A stretch of DNA of 64,000 bases, taken from assembly GCF_025311495.1 (NCBI RefSeq), contig NZ_CP104398.1, positions 62,001 to 126,000 of the forward strand, given 5' to 3'. Source of the DNA: Limosilactobacillus oris. GTDB lineage: Bacteria; Bacillota; Bacilli; Lactobacillales; Lactobacillaceae. This document shows, in pieces, positions 35,118 to 44,863 of the stretch (the stretch's first letter is position 1; the number at the start of each line of letters is the position of its first letter). The notes beneath the pieces were generated by a model. That model did not search any database, was not told where the DNA came from, and saw only the letters and a program-made list of their open reading frames with translations. Both the position numbers and the translations under genes were made by a program.

Positions 35118-36929
35118 ATGGCAAGCGAATATCTTGAACATAAGTTAGCTTTATTGCCGGATAAGCCCGGCTGCTATTTAATGAAAAATATCAATGGGCA
35201 AATTATTTACGTTGGTAAGGCCAAGAACCTCAAGAACCGGGTGCGTTCGTACTTTAAGAGTTCACACACCGGGAAGGTCGCCAAGATGGTTTCAGAAGTA
35301 GCCGATTTTGAAACCATTGTGACTTCAACCAATAAGGAGTCGTTCCTGCTCGAAATTACGCTGATTCAGAAACACCAGCCCTACTTTAACATTAAGTTAA
35401 AGCGGGGGACCGGCTATCCCTACATTAAAATTACTAATGAGCGCGACCCCCAGATAAAGATCACGGGAAAAATCAAAAAGGATGGTGCCTACTACTTTGG
35501 CCCCTATCCTAACGTGTACGCTGCGGAAGAAACGGTCCACTTTATACAAAAGGTGTACCCTTTACGGCGGTGCAATGGCTTTCAGGGGCGTCCCTGCCTG
35601 TATTACCACATGGGACAATGCCTGGGGGCCTGTTTTAAGGAAGTTCCGCCAGCCGAGTACGCGGCCCAAATTAAGCGGATTAAGTCTTTCCTTAATGGCA
35701 ATACCGCAAATGTGAAGAAGCACTTGCTGGCAAGGATGAACAAGGCCGCTAGTGATCTAGAGTACGAACGGGCTGCCGAAATTCGTGACCAGCTCCACTA
35801 TATTGAGGTCACGGTGGAAAAGCAGAAGATCATTTCGAATGATAAAACCCCACGTGACCTCTTTAATTTCTACATGGACAAGGGCTGGCTGTCGATTCAG
35901 ATCTTCTTTATCCGCCAGGCCCGGCTGATGAAGCGGGAAAAGCGGCTGTTCCCAATTGTTGATACGGCGGTCGAGGAAATGACCAGTTTTATTCTCCAAT
36001 TTTATAACAGGCGCAATAACATCCTTCCCCGGGAGCTCCTCCTCCCCGCTGGTCTTCCCAATAAAGAAATCAGCGAAATCCTGGGGATCCCAGTTCGGAC
36101 ACCTGAGCGGGGGGAGAAGCGCGACCTGCTCGCAATGGCGGCCGAAAACGCGCGACTGACCCTTGATGAAAAGTTCCGGCTGCTGGAAATGGATAAGGGC
36201 AAGACTACCGGCGCGATGAAGGAGATCACAGACGCCCTGGGGTTGCCGGTGGGGCATAAAATCGAAGCCTTTGACCATTCTCATATTCAGGGAGCCGACC
36301 CAGTCAGCGCGATGGTTGTCTTCGTTGATGGCGAGCCCGCAAAGAAGCTCTACCGCAAGTATAAGCTCAAGACGGTAGTTGACCATGCGGATGAAGCTGC
36401 TAGTACCCGGGAAGTCATTCGGCGGCGTTATGGACGGCTCTTGAGGGAGAATAAACCGATGCCGGACATGATTTTTATGGATGGCGGTGACATCCAGATG
36501 AACGCGGTTAAGGATGTGCTTGAAAACGAACTGGGCTTGGATATTCCAGTCGTGGGGATGGTCAAGAATGACAAGCACAAGACGGCGGACCTATTGTTTG
36601 GGAGCGAAGATGCCCACGTTAACCTTGACCCCCGCAGTCAGGGCTTCTACCTTGTTCAGCGGATTCAGGACGAGGTGCACCGGTTTGCAATTACCTATCA
36701 CCGGAGCGTCCACACGAAGCATTCCCTGAGTTCCCGCCTGGATGAGATCAAGGGAGTCGGGCCACGAACCCGGACAAAACTGCTCAAGAAGTACGGCTCG
36801 GTGACCAAAATTGCCCAGGCACCGGTGGAAGAGATTCATGCGCTGGGGATCAATAGACCGACCGCCCAGTTGATTAAGGTTTCCCTCCAAAAAAACGCCG
36901 AAGTCGCGAAGGGGAGCAGTCACGATTGA
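35118..36929 (+). CDS. uvrC: UvrABC nuclease subunit C
   Basis: Makes both incisions in nucleotide excision repair. 603 residues. N-terminal GIY-YIG nuclease (about 14-95, GCYLMKNINGQIIYVGKAK), a cysteine cluster region (CNGFQGRPCLYYHMGQCLGAC, read in parts), UVR domain binding UvrB (about 205-240, DLEYERAAEIRDQL), RNase H-like 5' nuclease half (IEAFDHSHIQGADPVSAMVV and MDGGDIQMNAV), and C-terminal helix-hairpin-helix IKGVGPRTRTKLLKKYGS. It is monocistronic, 63 bases before obg. Confidence 0.96.
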   Translation: MASEYLEHKLALLPDKPGCYLMKNINGQIIYVGKAKNLKNRVRSYFKSSHTGKVAKMVSEVADFETIVTSTNKESFLLEITLIQKHQPYFNIKLKRGTGYPYIKITNERDPQIKITGKIKKDGAYYFGPYPNVYAAEETVHFIQKVYPLRRCNGFQGRPCLYYHMGQCLGACFKEVPPAEYAAQIKRIKSFLNGNTANVKKHLLARMNKAASDLEYERAAEIRDQLHYIEVTVEKQKIISNDKTPRDLFNFYMDKGWLSIQIFFIRQARLMKREKRLFPIVDTAVEEMTSFILQFYNRRNNILPRELLLPAGLPNKEISEILGIPVRTPERGEKRDLLAMAAENARLTLDEKFRLLEMDKGKTTGAMKEITDALGLPVGHKIEAFDHSHIQGADPVSAMVVFVDGEPAKKLYRKYKLKTVVDHADEAASTREVIRRRYGRLLRENKPMPDMIFMDGGDIQMNAVKDVLENELGLDIPVVGMVKNDKHKTADLLFGSEDAHVNLDPRSQGFYLVQRIQDEVHRFAITYHRSVHTKHSLSSRLDEIKGVGPRTRTKLLKKYGSVTKIAQAPVEEIHALGINRPTAQLIKVSLQKNAEVAKGSSHD

Positions 36930-36931
36930 TT

Positions 36932-36960
36932 TTGACGCCCCCTCTTTTTTCCAATATACT
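36932..36960 (+). promoter_or_regulatory. obg promoter
   Basis: TTGACG (36932-36937), 17 bases, TATACT (36955-36960), directly after the uvrC stop. Confidence 0.75.
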
Positions 36961-36992
36961 AGAGATAAGACAATAGAACGGAGAAAATCATC

Positions 36993-38315
36993 ATGAATAC
37001 CTTTGTTGATCAAATTAAGATAGAAGCGCATGCCGGAAAGGGCGGCGATGGGATGGTCGCCTTTCGGCGGGAAAAGTACGTTCCTAATGGCGGCCCAGCC
37101 GGAGGGGACGGTGGCCATGGTGGCAGCATCGTTTTGAAAGTTGATGAAGGCCTGCGTACGCTGATGGACTTTCGTTATCACCGGATTTTTAAGGCGAAAA
37201 ATGGTGGGAACGGGATGAACAAGCAGATGACCGGTCCGAGTGCGCCGGACACGGTAATTGCGGTTCCTCAGGGCACAACCGTCCGCGACCTCGATACCGG
37301 CCAGATTATCGGGGACCTGGTTGAAAACGGCCAGGAGCTGGTAATCGCCCAGGGCGGCCGGGGCGGCCGGGGAAACATTCACTTTGCGAGTGCCAAGAAT
37401 CCGGCCCCCGAAATCGCTGAAAATGGGGAGCCGGGAGAAGACCGCTACCTAGAACTAGAATTGAAGATGTTGGCTGACGTGGGGCTCATCGGTTTCCCTT
37501 CGGTGGGGAAGTCGACCTTACTGTCAGTAGTCACGGGTGCTAAGCCGAAGATTGCCGCCTACGAGTTCACCACCCTGGTACCAAACCTGGGAATGGTGAT
37601 GCTCCCGGATGGGCGGGATTTTGCCATGGCTGATATGCCCGGATTGATTGAGGGTGCTTCAAAGGGAATTGGTCTCGGCCTTAAATTCCTGCGGCACATC
37701 GAACGGACACGGGTGCTACTCCACCTGGTTGACATGAGCAGTGAGGACGAAAACCAGGCCATCGAGCGCTACCGGCAAATTAACCAGGAGTTGGCAAATT
37801 ACGATCCAGAGCTCTTGAAGCGGCCGCAAATTGTCGTTGCAACGAAGATGGATCTGCCAAATGCTGAAAAGAACCTGGCCGTGTTCCAAAAACAGCTGGC
37901 TACGGATAAGAGCCTGGAAAAACAGCCGGCAATTTTCCCGATTTCGGCAGTTACGCACCAGGGGGTCCAAAAGTTGATGCAGCTGACCGCCGACCTGCTT
38001 GACCAGACGCCGGTGTTTGATAGCGAAAGCCACGATGAACAATTGACTCCTGAGTATGAAGCAGCGGGGAAGAAATTCCAGGACGCGCAGGGACCAGACT
38101 TTACCATCAGCAAGGATGATGACGGCACATGGGTCCTGGGCGGCGAAAAGTTGCTGCGTCTGTTTGACATGACCGACCTGACCCATGAGCAGAGTCAATT
38201 ACGCTTCGCACGCCAGATGCGGCAGATGGGAGTCGATGATGCCTTGCGTGAAAAGGGAATTCAGGATGGCGATATGGTTCGAATCCGCAAGTTCGTCTTT
38301 GAATTTATCCAGTAA
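36993..38315 (+). CDS. obg: GTPase Obg/CgtA
   Basis: Essential 50S-assembly and stress GTPase, 440 residues. The Gly-rich Obg fold is at the N-terminus ([19 protein letters not shown]). The G domain follows at about 160-330 ([30 protein letters not shown]), and a C-terminal OCT domain at about 360-440 ends [13 protein letters not shown]. It heads a run with rnz, the dehydrogenase gene, recJ and apt on the same strand. Confidence 0.96.
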   Translation: MNTFVDQIKIEAHAGKGGDGMVAFRREKYVPNGGPAGGDGGHGGSIVLKVDEGLRTLMDFRYHRIFKAKNGGNGMNKQMTGPSAPDTVIAVPQGTTVRDLDTGQIIGDLVENGQELVIAQGGRGGRGNIHFASAKNPAPEIAENGEPGEDRYLELELKMLADVGLIGFPSVGKSTLLSVVTGAKPKIAAYEFTTLVPNLGMVMLPDGRDFAMADMPGLIEGASKGIGLGLKFLRHIERTRVLLHLVDMSSEDENQAIERYRQINQELANYDPELLKRPQIVVATKMDLPNAEKNLAVFQKQLATDKSLEKQPAIFPISAVTHQGVQKLMQLTADLLDQTPVFDSESHDEQLTPEYEAAGKKFQDAQGPDFTISKDDDGTWVLGGEKLLRLFDMTDLTHEQSQLRFARQMRQMGVDDALREKGIQDGDMVRIRKFVFEFIQ

Positions 38316-38345
38316 TTGAGAGTGAGAAGGTAGGGAAGTTTAATA

Positions 38346-39275
38346 ATGCAACTTGAATTTTTAGGAACCGGCGCTGGGTCACCTAGCAAGCAGCGTAATG
38401 TTTCTAGCGTTGCCCTGCGGTTGCTGGAGGAGCGCAATGCTATCTGGCTGTTTGATGTTGGTGAGGCGACGCAGCACCAAATCTTAAACACCACCATCCG
38501 CCCACGGAAAATTGAAAAGATTTTTATCACCCACCTGCACGGTGACCATATTTTTGGCCTACCAGGACTATTGAGTTCACGGTCTTTCCAGGGGGGAACC
38601 GAACCCTTGACTATTTATGGTCCAGTGGGGATTAAGCGCTTTGTGACGACGGCATTACAAGTTAGCGAGTCCCGTTTGAGCTACCCGCTGCACTTTGTGG
38701 AAATTGATCACGAGGGGGAGGTCTTTCACGACCGGGGCTTCACGGTCACTGCCAGAAAGCTGGACCATAAAATTGCTTGCTACGGTTACCGGGTGGTTGA
38801 AGCTGACCATCCTGGTGAGCTGCAGGTTGATAAGCTCCGGGCATTGAACATTCCGTCCGGGCCGGTTTATGGGCAACTAAAGGCTGGTAAGGTAGTCACC
38901 TTAGCTGATGGACGCACTGTCAATGGGCAGGACTTCATTGGGGCGCCACATAAAGGCCGGATCATTGCCATTTGTGGTGACACCCGCAAGACGGCTAATG
39001 CTGTGGAACTAGCGCAGGATGCGGACGTCCTGGTGCATGAAAGTACCTTTGCTAAGGACGAGGCGAAACTCGCCCGCAGCTATTACCACTCGACCAGTTT
39101 ACAGGCGGCCGAAATTGCAAAACGGGCCGGGGTCAAGCGGTTATTGCTGAACCACATTTCCGCTCGCTATGCCGGCCGGGCTGCCTATCAGCTTGCCTAC
39201 CAGGTTCGCGATGTTTTCCCGGAGACCCGGGTGGTCAATGATTTTGATGTAGTTGAGATTCCGTTTAATAAATAA
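38346..39275 (+). CDS. rnz: Ribonuclease Z
   Basis: Zinc endonuclease that matures the 3' end of tRNA precursors lacking encoded CCA, which fits the tRNA-Ser gene at 43848. 309 residues. N-terminal [16 protein letters not shown], metal motif [13 protein letters not shown] (HxHxDH), flexible exosite region, then [20 protein letters not shown] and LLNHISARY. It is 30 bases after obg. Confidence 0.96.
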   Translation: MQLEFLGTGAGSPSKQRNVSSVALRLLEERNAIWLFDVGEATQHQILNTTIRPRKIEKIFITHLHGDHIFGLPGLLSSRSFQGGTEPLTIYGPVGIKRFVTTALQVSESRLSYPLHFVEIDHEGEVFHDRGFTVTARKLDHKIACYGYRVVEADHPGELQVDKLRALNIPSGPVYGQLKAGKVVTLADGRTVNGQDFIGAPHKGRIIAICGDTRKTANAVELAQDADVLVHESTFAKDEAKLARSYYHSTSLQAAEIAKRAGVKRLLLNHISARYAGRAAYQLAYQVRDVFPETRVVNDFDVVEIPFNK

Positions 39276-39287
39276 GGGGTGGTCGTG

Positions 39288-40121
39288 ATGATGAGGCGAG
39301 TAAAGACTTTGCGTTTCTTACGTAATGAAGTCGTGCTGATTACAGGAGGTTCTAGTGGGATTGGTAAGGCCTTAGCACTAGAAGCCGCACGGCGGGGGGC
39401 AATCGTTGTTGTGACTGCCCGGAATGAAGAAAAGCTGGAGCAAGTCGCCAAACAGTGTCTCCTGTTATCAGGTCGGCCCGCCTTTGCTTACCGCATGGAT
39501 GCCACTTCGCCGGATGACATTGACGAGGTCCTTGACAAGATTCAGCACCAGGTCGGTGGAATCGACGTCCTAGTTAATTCGGCTGGCTTGGGTGAGTTTA
39601 CCCCCGCGGCTAGCCAGTCTTATAAGACAATGAGACAAATGACTGACGTAAACCTGCTGGCATTGATGTACATTAGTCGTTGCGTGGCTCGGCAGATGAT
39701 GGACCAGGGCTACGGAGCAATTATTAACCTGGGGTCGGCAGACGGTAAGATTCCGACCCCGAATAGTGCGGCTTATTCAGCCAGCAAGGCGGGGGTCATT
39801 CAGTTTGATAACGTCTTGCGGATGGAAGTGGCAGACTACGGTGTCCAGGTGCTGACAGTTAATCCAGGACCAGTTAGCACCCCCTTCTTTGAGAAGGCCG
39901 ACCAGGATGGCAGTTACCGCTCGCACCTGCCGAAGTGGATGTTCATCTCAGCTGATGAGTTAGCTCGCCGGGTATGGAATAATGTTGGCTATAAGACGCG
40001 GGAAATTAACGTTCCTGGCTACGTAGCCTACCTGGGCTGGGCCTACCAAGTTTTCCCTGGACTGGGTGACTGGGCGATTAAGAAGTTCTTTGACTTCCAG
40101 CAGAACAAAAATGAATTGTAA
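39288..40121 (+). CDS. Short-chain dehydrogenase/reductase
   Basis: Classical SDR of about 277 residues. NAD(P) loop TGGSSGIGKALALEAARRG, NSAG motif, catalytic Ser in LGSADG and YSASKAG with Tyr and Lys four apart. The substrate is unknown; relatives are annotated as DltE-like or sepiapterin-type reductases. Starts at ATG 39288 or 39291 with AGGGG at 39275. A C-terminal hydrophobic stretch (YVAYLGWAYQVFPGLG) may lie on the membrane. It sits between rnz and recJ, as in other lactobacilli. Confidence 0.88.
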   Translation: MMRRVKTLRFLRNEVVLITGGSSGIGKALALEAARRGAIVVVTARNEEKLEQVAKQCLLLSGRPAFAYRMDATSPDDIDEVLDKIQHQVGGIDVLVNSAGLGEFTPAASQSYKTMRQMTDVNLLALMYISRCVARQMMDQGYGAIINLGSADGKIPTPNSAAYSASKAGVIQFDNVLRMEVADYGVQVLTVNPGPVSTPFFEKADQDGSYRSHLPKWMFISADELARRVWNNVGYKTREINVPGYVAYLGWAYQVFPGLGDWAIKKFFDFQQNKNEL

Positions 40122-40182
40122 AGTTGACAGGAGTGGCTTGGTGGTCACGCCTTTCTTATTTTGAGAGAATGTGGGGAAGAAA

Positions 40183-42501
40183 ATGATCGAAGCACGTTAT
40201 AATTGGCAGGACCAAAGTGCCAAAGTTGATCAACAGGTTGTCCAAACGCTTCAGGATGAATTAGCGATTACTAAAACGATGGCAGTCCTGCTGGCCGAAC
40301 GGGGGATTGCCGATGTTCAAGCAGCACGGGACTTCCTGAATCCTAGTTTGTCAGCTGTTCATGATCCCCGGCTACTTCATGATATGGATCAGGCAGTCGA
40401 GCGGATTGAAACAGCGGTTGCCAATGGCGAAAAGATTACGGTTTATGGTGACTACGACGCGGATGGTATTACCAGCACTGCTGTGATGTATGAAGCCTTG
40501 ACCAGTATCGGTGCCAATGTTGACTACTATGTTCCTGACCGCTTTAAGGATGGCTATGGGCCGAACCAGGCCGCTTACGATCGAATCATTGCTAACGGGA
40601 CTAAACTGATTGTCACGGTGGATAACGGGGTGAGTGGCAAGCAAGTGATTGAATCCACCATTGCCCAGGGTGTCGATGTCGTAATCACGGATCACCACGA
40701 ATTGCCCGCAGAACTGCCGAAAGCAACCGCCATTGTTCACCCCCGTTACCCGGGGAGTAGCTACCCGTTTCCCGACCTTTCCGGTGTGGGGGTAGCGTTT
40801 AAACTTGTCTGGGCTCTTCAGGAGGAATTTCCCGAGGAGATGTTGGACCTGCTGGCCATCGGGGAAATCGCAGATGTGGTTAGTGTTACGGATGAAAACC
40901 GTGCTTTGATTTCGCTGGGGATTCAAGAGTTGCGGCAGGGGATGCGGCCGGGTCTCCACGCACTGATCAGCTTGGCCGGCGCTAACGAAAGCCAGCTAAC
41001 GGACCAGGAAATTGGTTTTACCATCGCTCCGCGTTTAAATGCCCTTGGACGGGTGGCAAATGCTAATGCTGGTGTGGAATTGCTGACGACCCTGGATGAA
41101 AATCGGGGCCGTGAACTAGCCGAGCAGGTGGAAGCTGCTAACCAAGAACGCCGGCAGCTAGTTGATGATATTATGATCGCTGCTAAAAAACAGGCTTTAA
41201 GTCCTGCTAACCAGCAGCGCCCGGTACTCATGTTGGCAGGGCATGGTTGGCACCAAGGAGTGCTGGGAATCGTGGCTAGCCGAATCATGGACGATACCGG
41301 CAAGCCGACAATTGTTGCCGGAATTAATGAAGACGAAGAAGTTGCCAAGGCCTCGGGGCGGAGTTTGCCCGGCTTCAACCTTTTTCAGGCATTGGATCAG
41401 CACCGGGACTTGTTCACCGCGTTTGGTGGGCACCCGGCCGCCTGTGGCTTGTCCCTGCCTGAGGAGCAGTTAGAAGCTTTACAGGAGGCCTTAGTGGCGG
41501 AAGCAGCTGAGCAGGGCTTTACGGGTAAGCAGAAGCAGCCGCTGGCAGTTGCAACTGGGTTAGCGGTTGGCGATGTGACGGAGCAACTTTATCAGCAGCT
41601 TCAACAGCTGGGACCGTTTGGACCAGGAAATGATCAGCCCGTCTTCCTGTTCCGTGATGTCCAGCCAACGAATGTGAAGACGATGGGGAAGGATAATAGC
41701 CACCTTAAATTTAACCTCAGCCCCCAGTTGGCGGTGGTGGCCTTTAACCAGGGCAACTTGGCACCGCTACTGGCTGGGCAGGGGACCACGGTGGACATGG
41801 TTGCAAAACTGAGTATTAATGAGTGGCAGGGCAAGCGTCAGGTTCAGTTGATGCTGGAGGATATTCAAATAACGGGAACGGTTATCTTGGATCGGCGAAC
41901 GAACCATTTAACACCCCACCATTTTGAGATGCCGGGCTATTACCTGGTTTATAGTGACCGCTTGCGTCAAAACATTGCTCCTCACCTTCCAGCGGGGACT
42001 GCAATTTCGCCGGTGGAGGCGGGGAAAATTGACTTCGCCAATGAGCGGCTGACGGTGGTTGATTGTCCGGCCGACTTAGCTGCTTTTAAAGCACTCTTCG
42101 CCAATGATAGTGCTGCGCCGGCGATCATCCGTCTCCTGCTCTACGAGGCTAATAGTATTTATTTGGCGGGCTTGCCCACACGGACGGACTTTGCCAGTCT
42201 GTACCGCTTCCTCGCCCAGCAGGCCAGCATACAGTGGCCGCAACAACGGTCTGCTGTTAGTCGGTATTTAAGAATCAATGAAGTCCGCTTAAATTTGATG
42301 ATAAGTGTGTTTTCTGAAGCAGGATTTGTTACAATAAAGGATAGTGTTTTAAACCTGGTTGCTGACGTTCAGAAAACCGATTTAAAACAAACGGATCACT
42401 ATCAAGCGCGATTAGCTCAATATCAAGCTGAACAGACGCTGCTGTTTAGTGATGCGGGGACGGTGGCTGAATGGGTCAGCCAGTGCCTGAAGAAGAATTA
42501 A
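40183..42501 (+). CDS. recJ: Single-stranded-DNA exonuclease RecJ
   Basis: 5'-3' exonuclease for recombination and mismatch or base-excision repair. 772 residues from ATG 40183, with GGGGAAG before it; GTG 40171 is in frame but overlaps that site. DHH-family motifs are [23 protein letters not shown] and [13 protein letters not shown]1 has [16 protein letters not shown] and [12 protein letters not shown], then an OB-type domain. The C-terminal 200 residues are the Firmicute-specific extension. It overlaps the upstream extension of the apt frame, but the true apt start lies after its stop. Confidence 0.95.
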   Translation: MIEARYNWQDQSAKVDQQVVQTLQDELAITKTMAVLLAERGIADVQAARDFLNPSLSAVHDPRLLHDMDQAVERIETAVANGEKITVYGDYDADGITSTAVMYEALTSIGANVDYYVPDRFKDGYGPNQAAYDRIIANGTKLIVTVDNGVSGKQVIESTIAQGVDVVITDHHELPAELPKATAIVHPRYPGSSYPFPDLSGVGVAFKLVWALQEEFPEEMLDLLAIGEIADVVSVTDENRALISLGIQELRQGMRPGLHALISLAGANESQLTDQEIGFTIAPRLNALGRVANANAGVELLTTLDENRGRELAEQVEAANQERRQLVDDIMIAAKKQALSPANQQRPVLMLAGHGWHQGVLGIVASRIMDDTGKPTIVAGINEDEEVAKASGRSLPGFNLFQALDQHRDLFTAFGGHPAACGLSLPEEQLEALQEALVAEAAEQGFTGKQKQPLAVATGLAVGDVTEQLYQQLQQLGPFGPGNDQPVFLFRDVQPTNVKTMGKDNSHLKFNLSPQLAVVAFNQGNLAPLLAGQGTTVDMVAKLSINEWQGKRQVQLMLEDIQITGTVILDRRTNHLTPHHFEMPGYYLVYSDRLRQNIAPHLPAGTAISPVEAGKIDFANERLTVVDCPADLAAFKALFANDSAAPAIIRLLLYEANSIYLAGLPTRTDFASLYRFLAQQASIQWPQQRSAVSRYLRINEVRLNLMISVFSEAGFVTIKDSVLNLVADVQKTDLKQTDHYQARLAQYQAEQTLLFSDAGTVAEWVSQCLKKN

Positions 42502-42518
42502 AGGAGAAAATTTCTGGT

Positions 42519-43037
42519 ATGACTTTAGACCTTTATAAATACGTTGCCAGTATTCCTGATTACCCGGAGAAGGGGATTATTTTTCGGGACATTCTGCCAT
42601 TAATGGCGAATGGTGAGGCTTATAAGCAGGCAACTGATGAGTTGGTTGATTACGCTAAAAATAAGAATGTCGATATGGTAGTGGGCCCTGAAGCCCGTGG
42701 CTTTATTGTCGGGTGCCCGATTGCCCGCGAATTAGGTGTCGGCTTTGCGCCAGCACGGAAGAAGGGGAAGCTCCCCCGCAAGGCAATTAGTGCGAGCTAC
42801 ACTTTAGAGTACAGCACTGCAACCCTGCAGATGGAGGAAGATTCCATTAAGCCTGGTCAACGGGTCCTGGTCGTTGATGACCTGTTGGCAACCGGTGGGA
42901 CCATCTCCGCGACAATTGAAATGGTTGAAAAGATGGGCGGTATTGTGGTCGGTTGCGCCTTCTTGATCGAGTTGAAAGACTTAAACGGTCGGGAAAAGAT
43001 TAAGGATTACGATGTCAAGGCGTTGATGGAGTTTTAA
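42519..43037 (+). CDS. apt: Adenine phosphoribosyltransferase
   Basis: Purine salvage: adenine plus PRPP to AMP. 172 residues, the standard length from ATG 42519, with AGGAG 12 bases upstream. PRPP-binding motif [18 protein letters not shown], and the N-terminal [17 protein letters not shown] is typical. It follows recJ by 17 bases, a conserved pair in Bacilli, and is closed by a terminator. Confidence 0.96.
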   Translation: MTLDLYKYVASIPDYPEKGIIFRDILPLMANGEAYKQATDELVDYAKNKNVDMVVGPEARGFIVGCPIARELGVGFAPARKKGKLPRKAISASYTLEYSTATLQMEEDSIKPGQRVLVVDDLLATGGTISATIEMVEKMGGIVVGCAFLIELKDLNGREKIKDYDVKALMEF

Positions 43038-43043
43038 TAATTG

Positions 43044-43070
43044 GGGCTGAGGAGTAACTCAGCCTTTTTT
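43044..43070 (+). terminator. Terminator of apt
   Basis: GGCTGAG pairs with CTCAGCC around GAGTAA, then TTTTTT. Confidence 0.88.
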
Positions 43071-43110
43071 AAGTTAAATAGCTGACCTGATTGATTAAAG
43101 GAGTTTTGTA

Positions 43111-43707
43111 ATGTTAATTTTAGTAATTTTTGCCGGCTTGACGTTAATCCTCGGCGCGTTTTATTTGACCAATTCCTGGCAGCGGTACCGTGAATGGAAG
43201 TCGGGGACGATTATCGTTGTTTTAAGCTTGATTGCGGTCGTTTATGGGGCCATCAATTTGCCGTACTGGAATAGGAGCTCGCAGTCAGGCAGCTCTAGTA
43301 CGAGCTCATCACAGCAGGTGCAGAGTAGTAGTTTTTCGAACGCCCTTAGCGGGATTAACGGGGCGGCTAACGGCCAGAACCAGCAGATGTCTGTTTTGCG
43401 ACAATTGCAAAAGGGCTATTCGAAGTTGGGAACGGTTGAATTTCGGGAGGAGGACAACACTTACGTTGTCAAGCCAACGGATGATAATACCGTGAAAGCA
43501 ATCCAGGCACTGGTTCAGGATCCCAGCCAGGCTAGCCAGATTGGCTGGTCGAACTTAACTGATTCAATCAAGAAGAACTCGGAACAGGTTTCTAAGGCCC
43601 TGAACGGGGATTACTCCATCAGCATTGTTAATCCAGATAAGACCAGCCAAGCAGTGTACACCGCAAAGAACGGCCAGACAACTTACGATATTGCTAACCA
43701 GAAGTAA
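43111..43707 (+). CDS. Membrane-anchored protein with Ser-rich linker
   Basis: I do not recognise the family. 198 residues: two hydrophobic segments (about 1-20, LILVIFAGLTLILGAFYL; about 32-50, IIVVLSLIAVVYGAINL), then a Ser/Gln-rich linker (about 56-78) and a soluble C-terminal domain of about 120 residues (YSKLGTVEFREEDNTYVV, SEQVSKALNGDYSISIV). The linker and the absence of cysteines suggest the C-terminal domain is outside the cell. AAAGGAG precedes ATG 43111. Its own long hairpin terminator follows. Confidence 0.8.
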   Translation: MLILVIFAGLTLILGAFYLTNSWQRYREWKSGTIIVVLSLIAVVYGAINLPYWNRSSQSGSSSTSSSQQVQSSSFSNALSGINGAANGQNQQMSVLRQLQKGYSKLGTVEFREEDNTYVVKPTDDNTVKAIQALVQDPSQASQIGWSNLTDSIKKNSEQVSKALNGDYSISIVNPDKTSQAVYTAKNGQTTYDIANQK

Positions 43708-43713
43708 AAAGTC

Positions 43714-43758
43714 AACGTCTTCACAGTTCTATCCAGGCGAACTGTGAAGACGTTTTAT
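43714..43758 (+). terminator. Terminator of the membrane-anchored orphan
   Basis: AACGTCTTCACAGTT pairs perfectly with AACTGTGAAGACGTT around CTATCCAGGCG, then TTATTC. Confidence 0.88.
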
Positions 43759-43847
43759 TCTGTTATTTTAGTTCGAATTGGCAGAGTTAACTTTTGAGTT
43801 TACTATTAGGGGAATTTTTGGTATAGTATAGAAGTTGGAAATTTAAT

Positions 43848-43936
43848 GGAGAGTTGGCAGAGTGGTAATGCACCGGACTCGAAATCCGGCGAACCCGTGT
43901 TGAGCGGGCGCGCAGGTTCAAATCCTGTACTCTCCT
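43848..43936 (+). tRNA. tRNA-Ser(CGA)
   Basis: Acceptor GGAGAGT (43848-43854) pairs with ACTCTCC (43929-43935). D-stem GCA/TGC, anticodon stem CCGGA/TCCGG with loop CTCGAAA giving anticodon CGA. A long variable arm CCCG/CGGG, as required for tRNA-Ser, and T-arm GCAGG-TTCAAAT-CCTGT. CCA is not encoded. The discriminator position is T, and the run of T immediately after the acceptor serves as terminator. A TATAGT -10 lies about 20 bases upstream. Confidence 0.93.
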
Positions 43937-44131
43937 TTTTTACTACCGTTTAACCACGGTTAAACTTAAAACGTGTAACCGGCTAGGGCGTTGAAGCATC
44001 ATCGTTCTAGCCGGTTTCTTAATCTTAGCTCATGGTATCCGTTTGCTGGTATTGGCGTGAAAGTTAACTCGGCCTGGTTTCGATAGTATAATATTTAAAA
44101 TGGCTAGTGAAGAATAAAGGAATTAAGAAGT
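43937..44131. other. Spacer between tRNA-Ser and rnhA
   Basis: Contains an 18-base palindrome GTTTAACC-AC-GGTTAAAC (43948-43965) and a hairpin AACCGGCTAG/CTAGCCGGTT (43977-44018) that may terminate transcription (TTTCTT follows). A TATAAT at 44087 is the likely rnhA -10. Confidence 0.6.
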
Positions 44132-44860
44132 ATGACAAGAAAGTATTATGCGGTAAAAAAGGGACGGCAAACAGGCATTTATACCAGTTGGCCGGAGTGT
44201 CAAAAAATGGTCATCGGCTTTCCCGGGGCGGTGTATCGTTCATTCGTTGACCGTCCGGCGGCTGAGAACTGGTTGCACTCCGACCAGGAATCGCAACCAC
44301 ACCGGGGTAATAAGCAGCTGCAATTAAAACTGGACGAGCATTCGTTTGCCCAGCAGGCTCCTGCCACTATCAGCCGGCCGACAATTTTGCTCTATACAGA
44401 CGGTGGTTCTCGCAATCACGGGAACCAGCTTGGTCAGCACGTCAAAAATGACGATAAGGCTGCCTGGGCGTACCTGATTGAACGCCGGGGTCACCAGTAC
44501 ACCGGAACCGACGGCGAGTTTGGGGCAACCAACAATAAGATGGAACTGACGGCCCTGTTAACGGCACTTCAGACGATTAAGGCACACCACTGGCAAGATG
44601 AGCTGATTAGTGCGACCCTGGATTCACACTATGTCTTGGATCCCATTACTAGGGGCTGGCTCTACGGCTGGCAGCGGCGGGACTGGAAAACTTCTACCGG
44701 TAAGCCGGTCGCCAACAAGGCGCTCTGGCAGGAATTGCTGAAAATCCTTCCCCAGTTTACGCACCTTCACTTTAAGTGGACCAAGGGCCACGCTGATAAC
44801 CTCGGGAATAACATAGTTGATGAATTATTAAACACCACGATGGACAAGATGGGAGAATAG
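44132..44860 (+). CDS. rnhA: Ribonuclease H with viroplasmin-type N-terminal domain
   Basis: Degrades the RNA strand of RNA-DNA hybrids. 242 residues. The N-terminal caulimovirus-type hybrid-binding domain (about 1-48, KYYAVKKGRQTGIYTSW) is joined by a linker to an RNase H1 domain (about 85-240). Catalytic acids: LYTDGGS, NNKMELTAL and LDSHYVLD, then WTKGHADNLGNNIVDELL with the active-site His and last Asp. All four acidic positions are present, so it should be active. It precedes mvaS by three bases. Confidence 0.93.
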   Translation: MTRKYYAVKKGRQTGIYTSWPECQKMVIGFPGAVYRSFVDRPAAENWLHSDQESQPHRGNKQLQLKLDEHSFAQQAPATISRPTILLYTDGGSRNHGNQLGQHVKNDDKAAWAYLIERRGHQYTGTDGEFGATNNKMELTALLTALQTIKAHHWQDELISATLDSHYVLDPITRGWLYGWQRRDWKTSTGKPVANKALWQELLKILPQFTHLHFKWTKGHADNLGNNIVDELLNTTMDKMGE

Positions 44861-44863
44861 GGA

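Noticed and set aside
43848-43936. Integration (att) site of a prophage or island at tRNA-Ser
   Set aside because: No integrase, no duplicated tRNA 3' end and only core genes on both sides.
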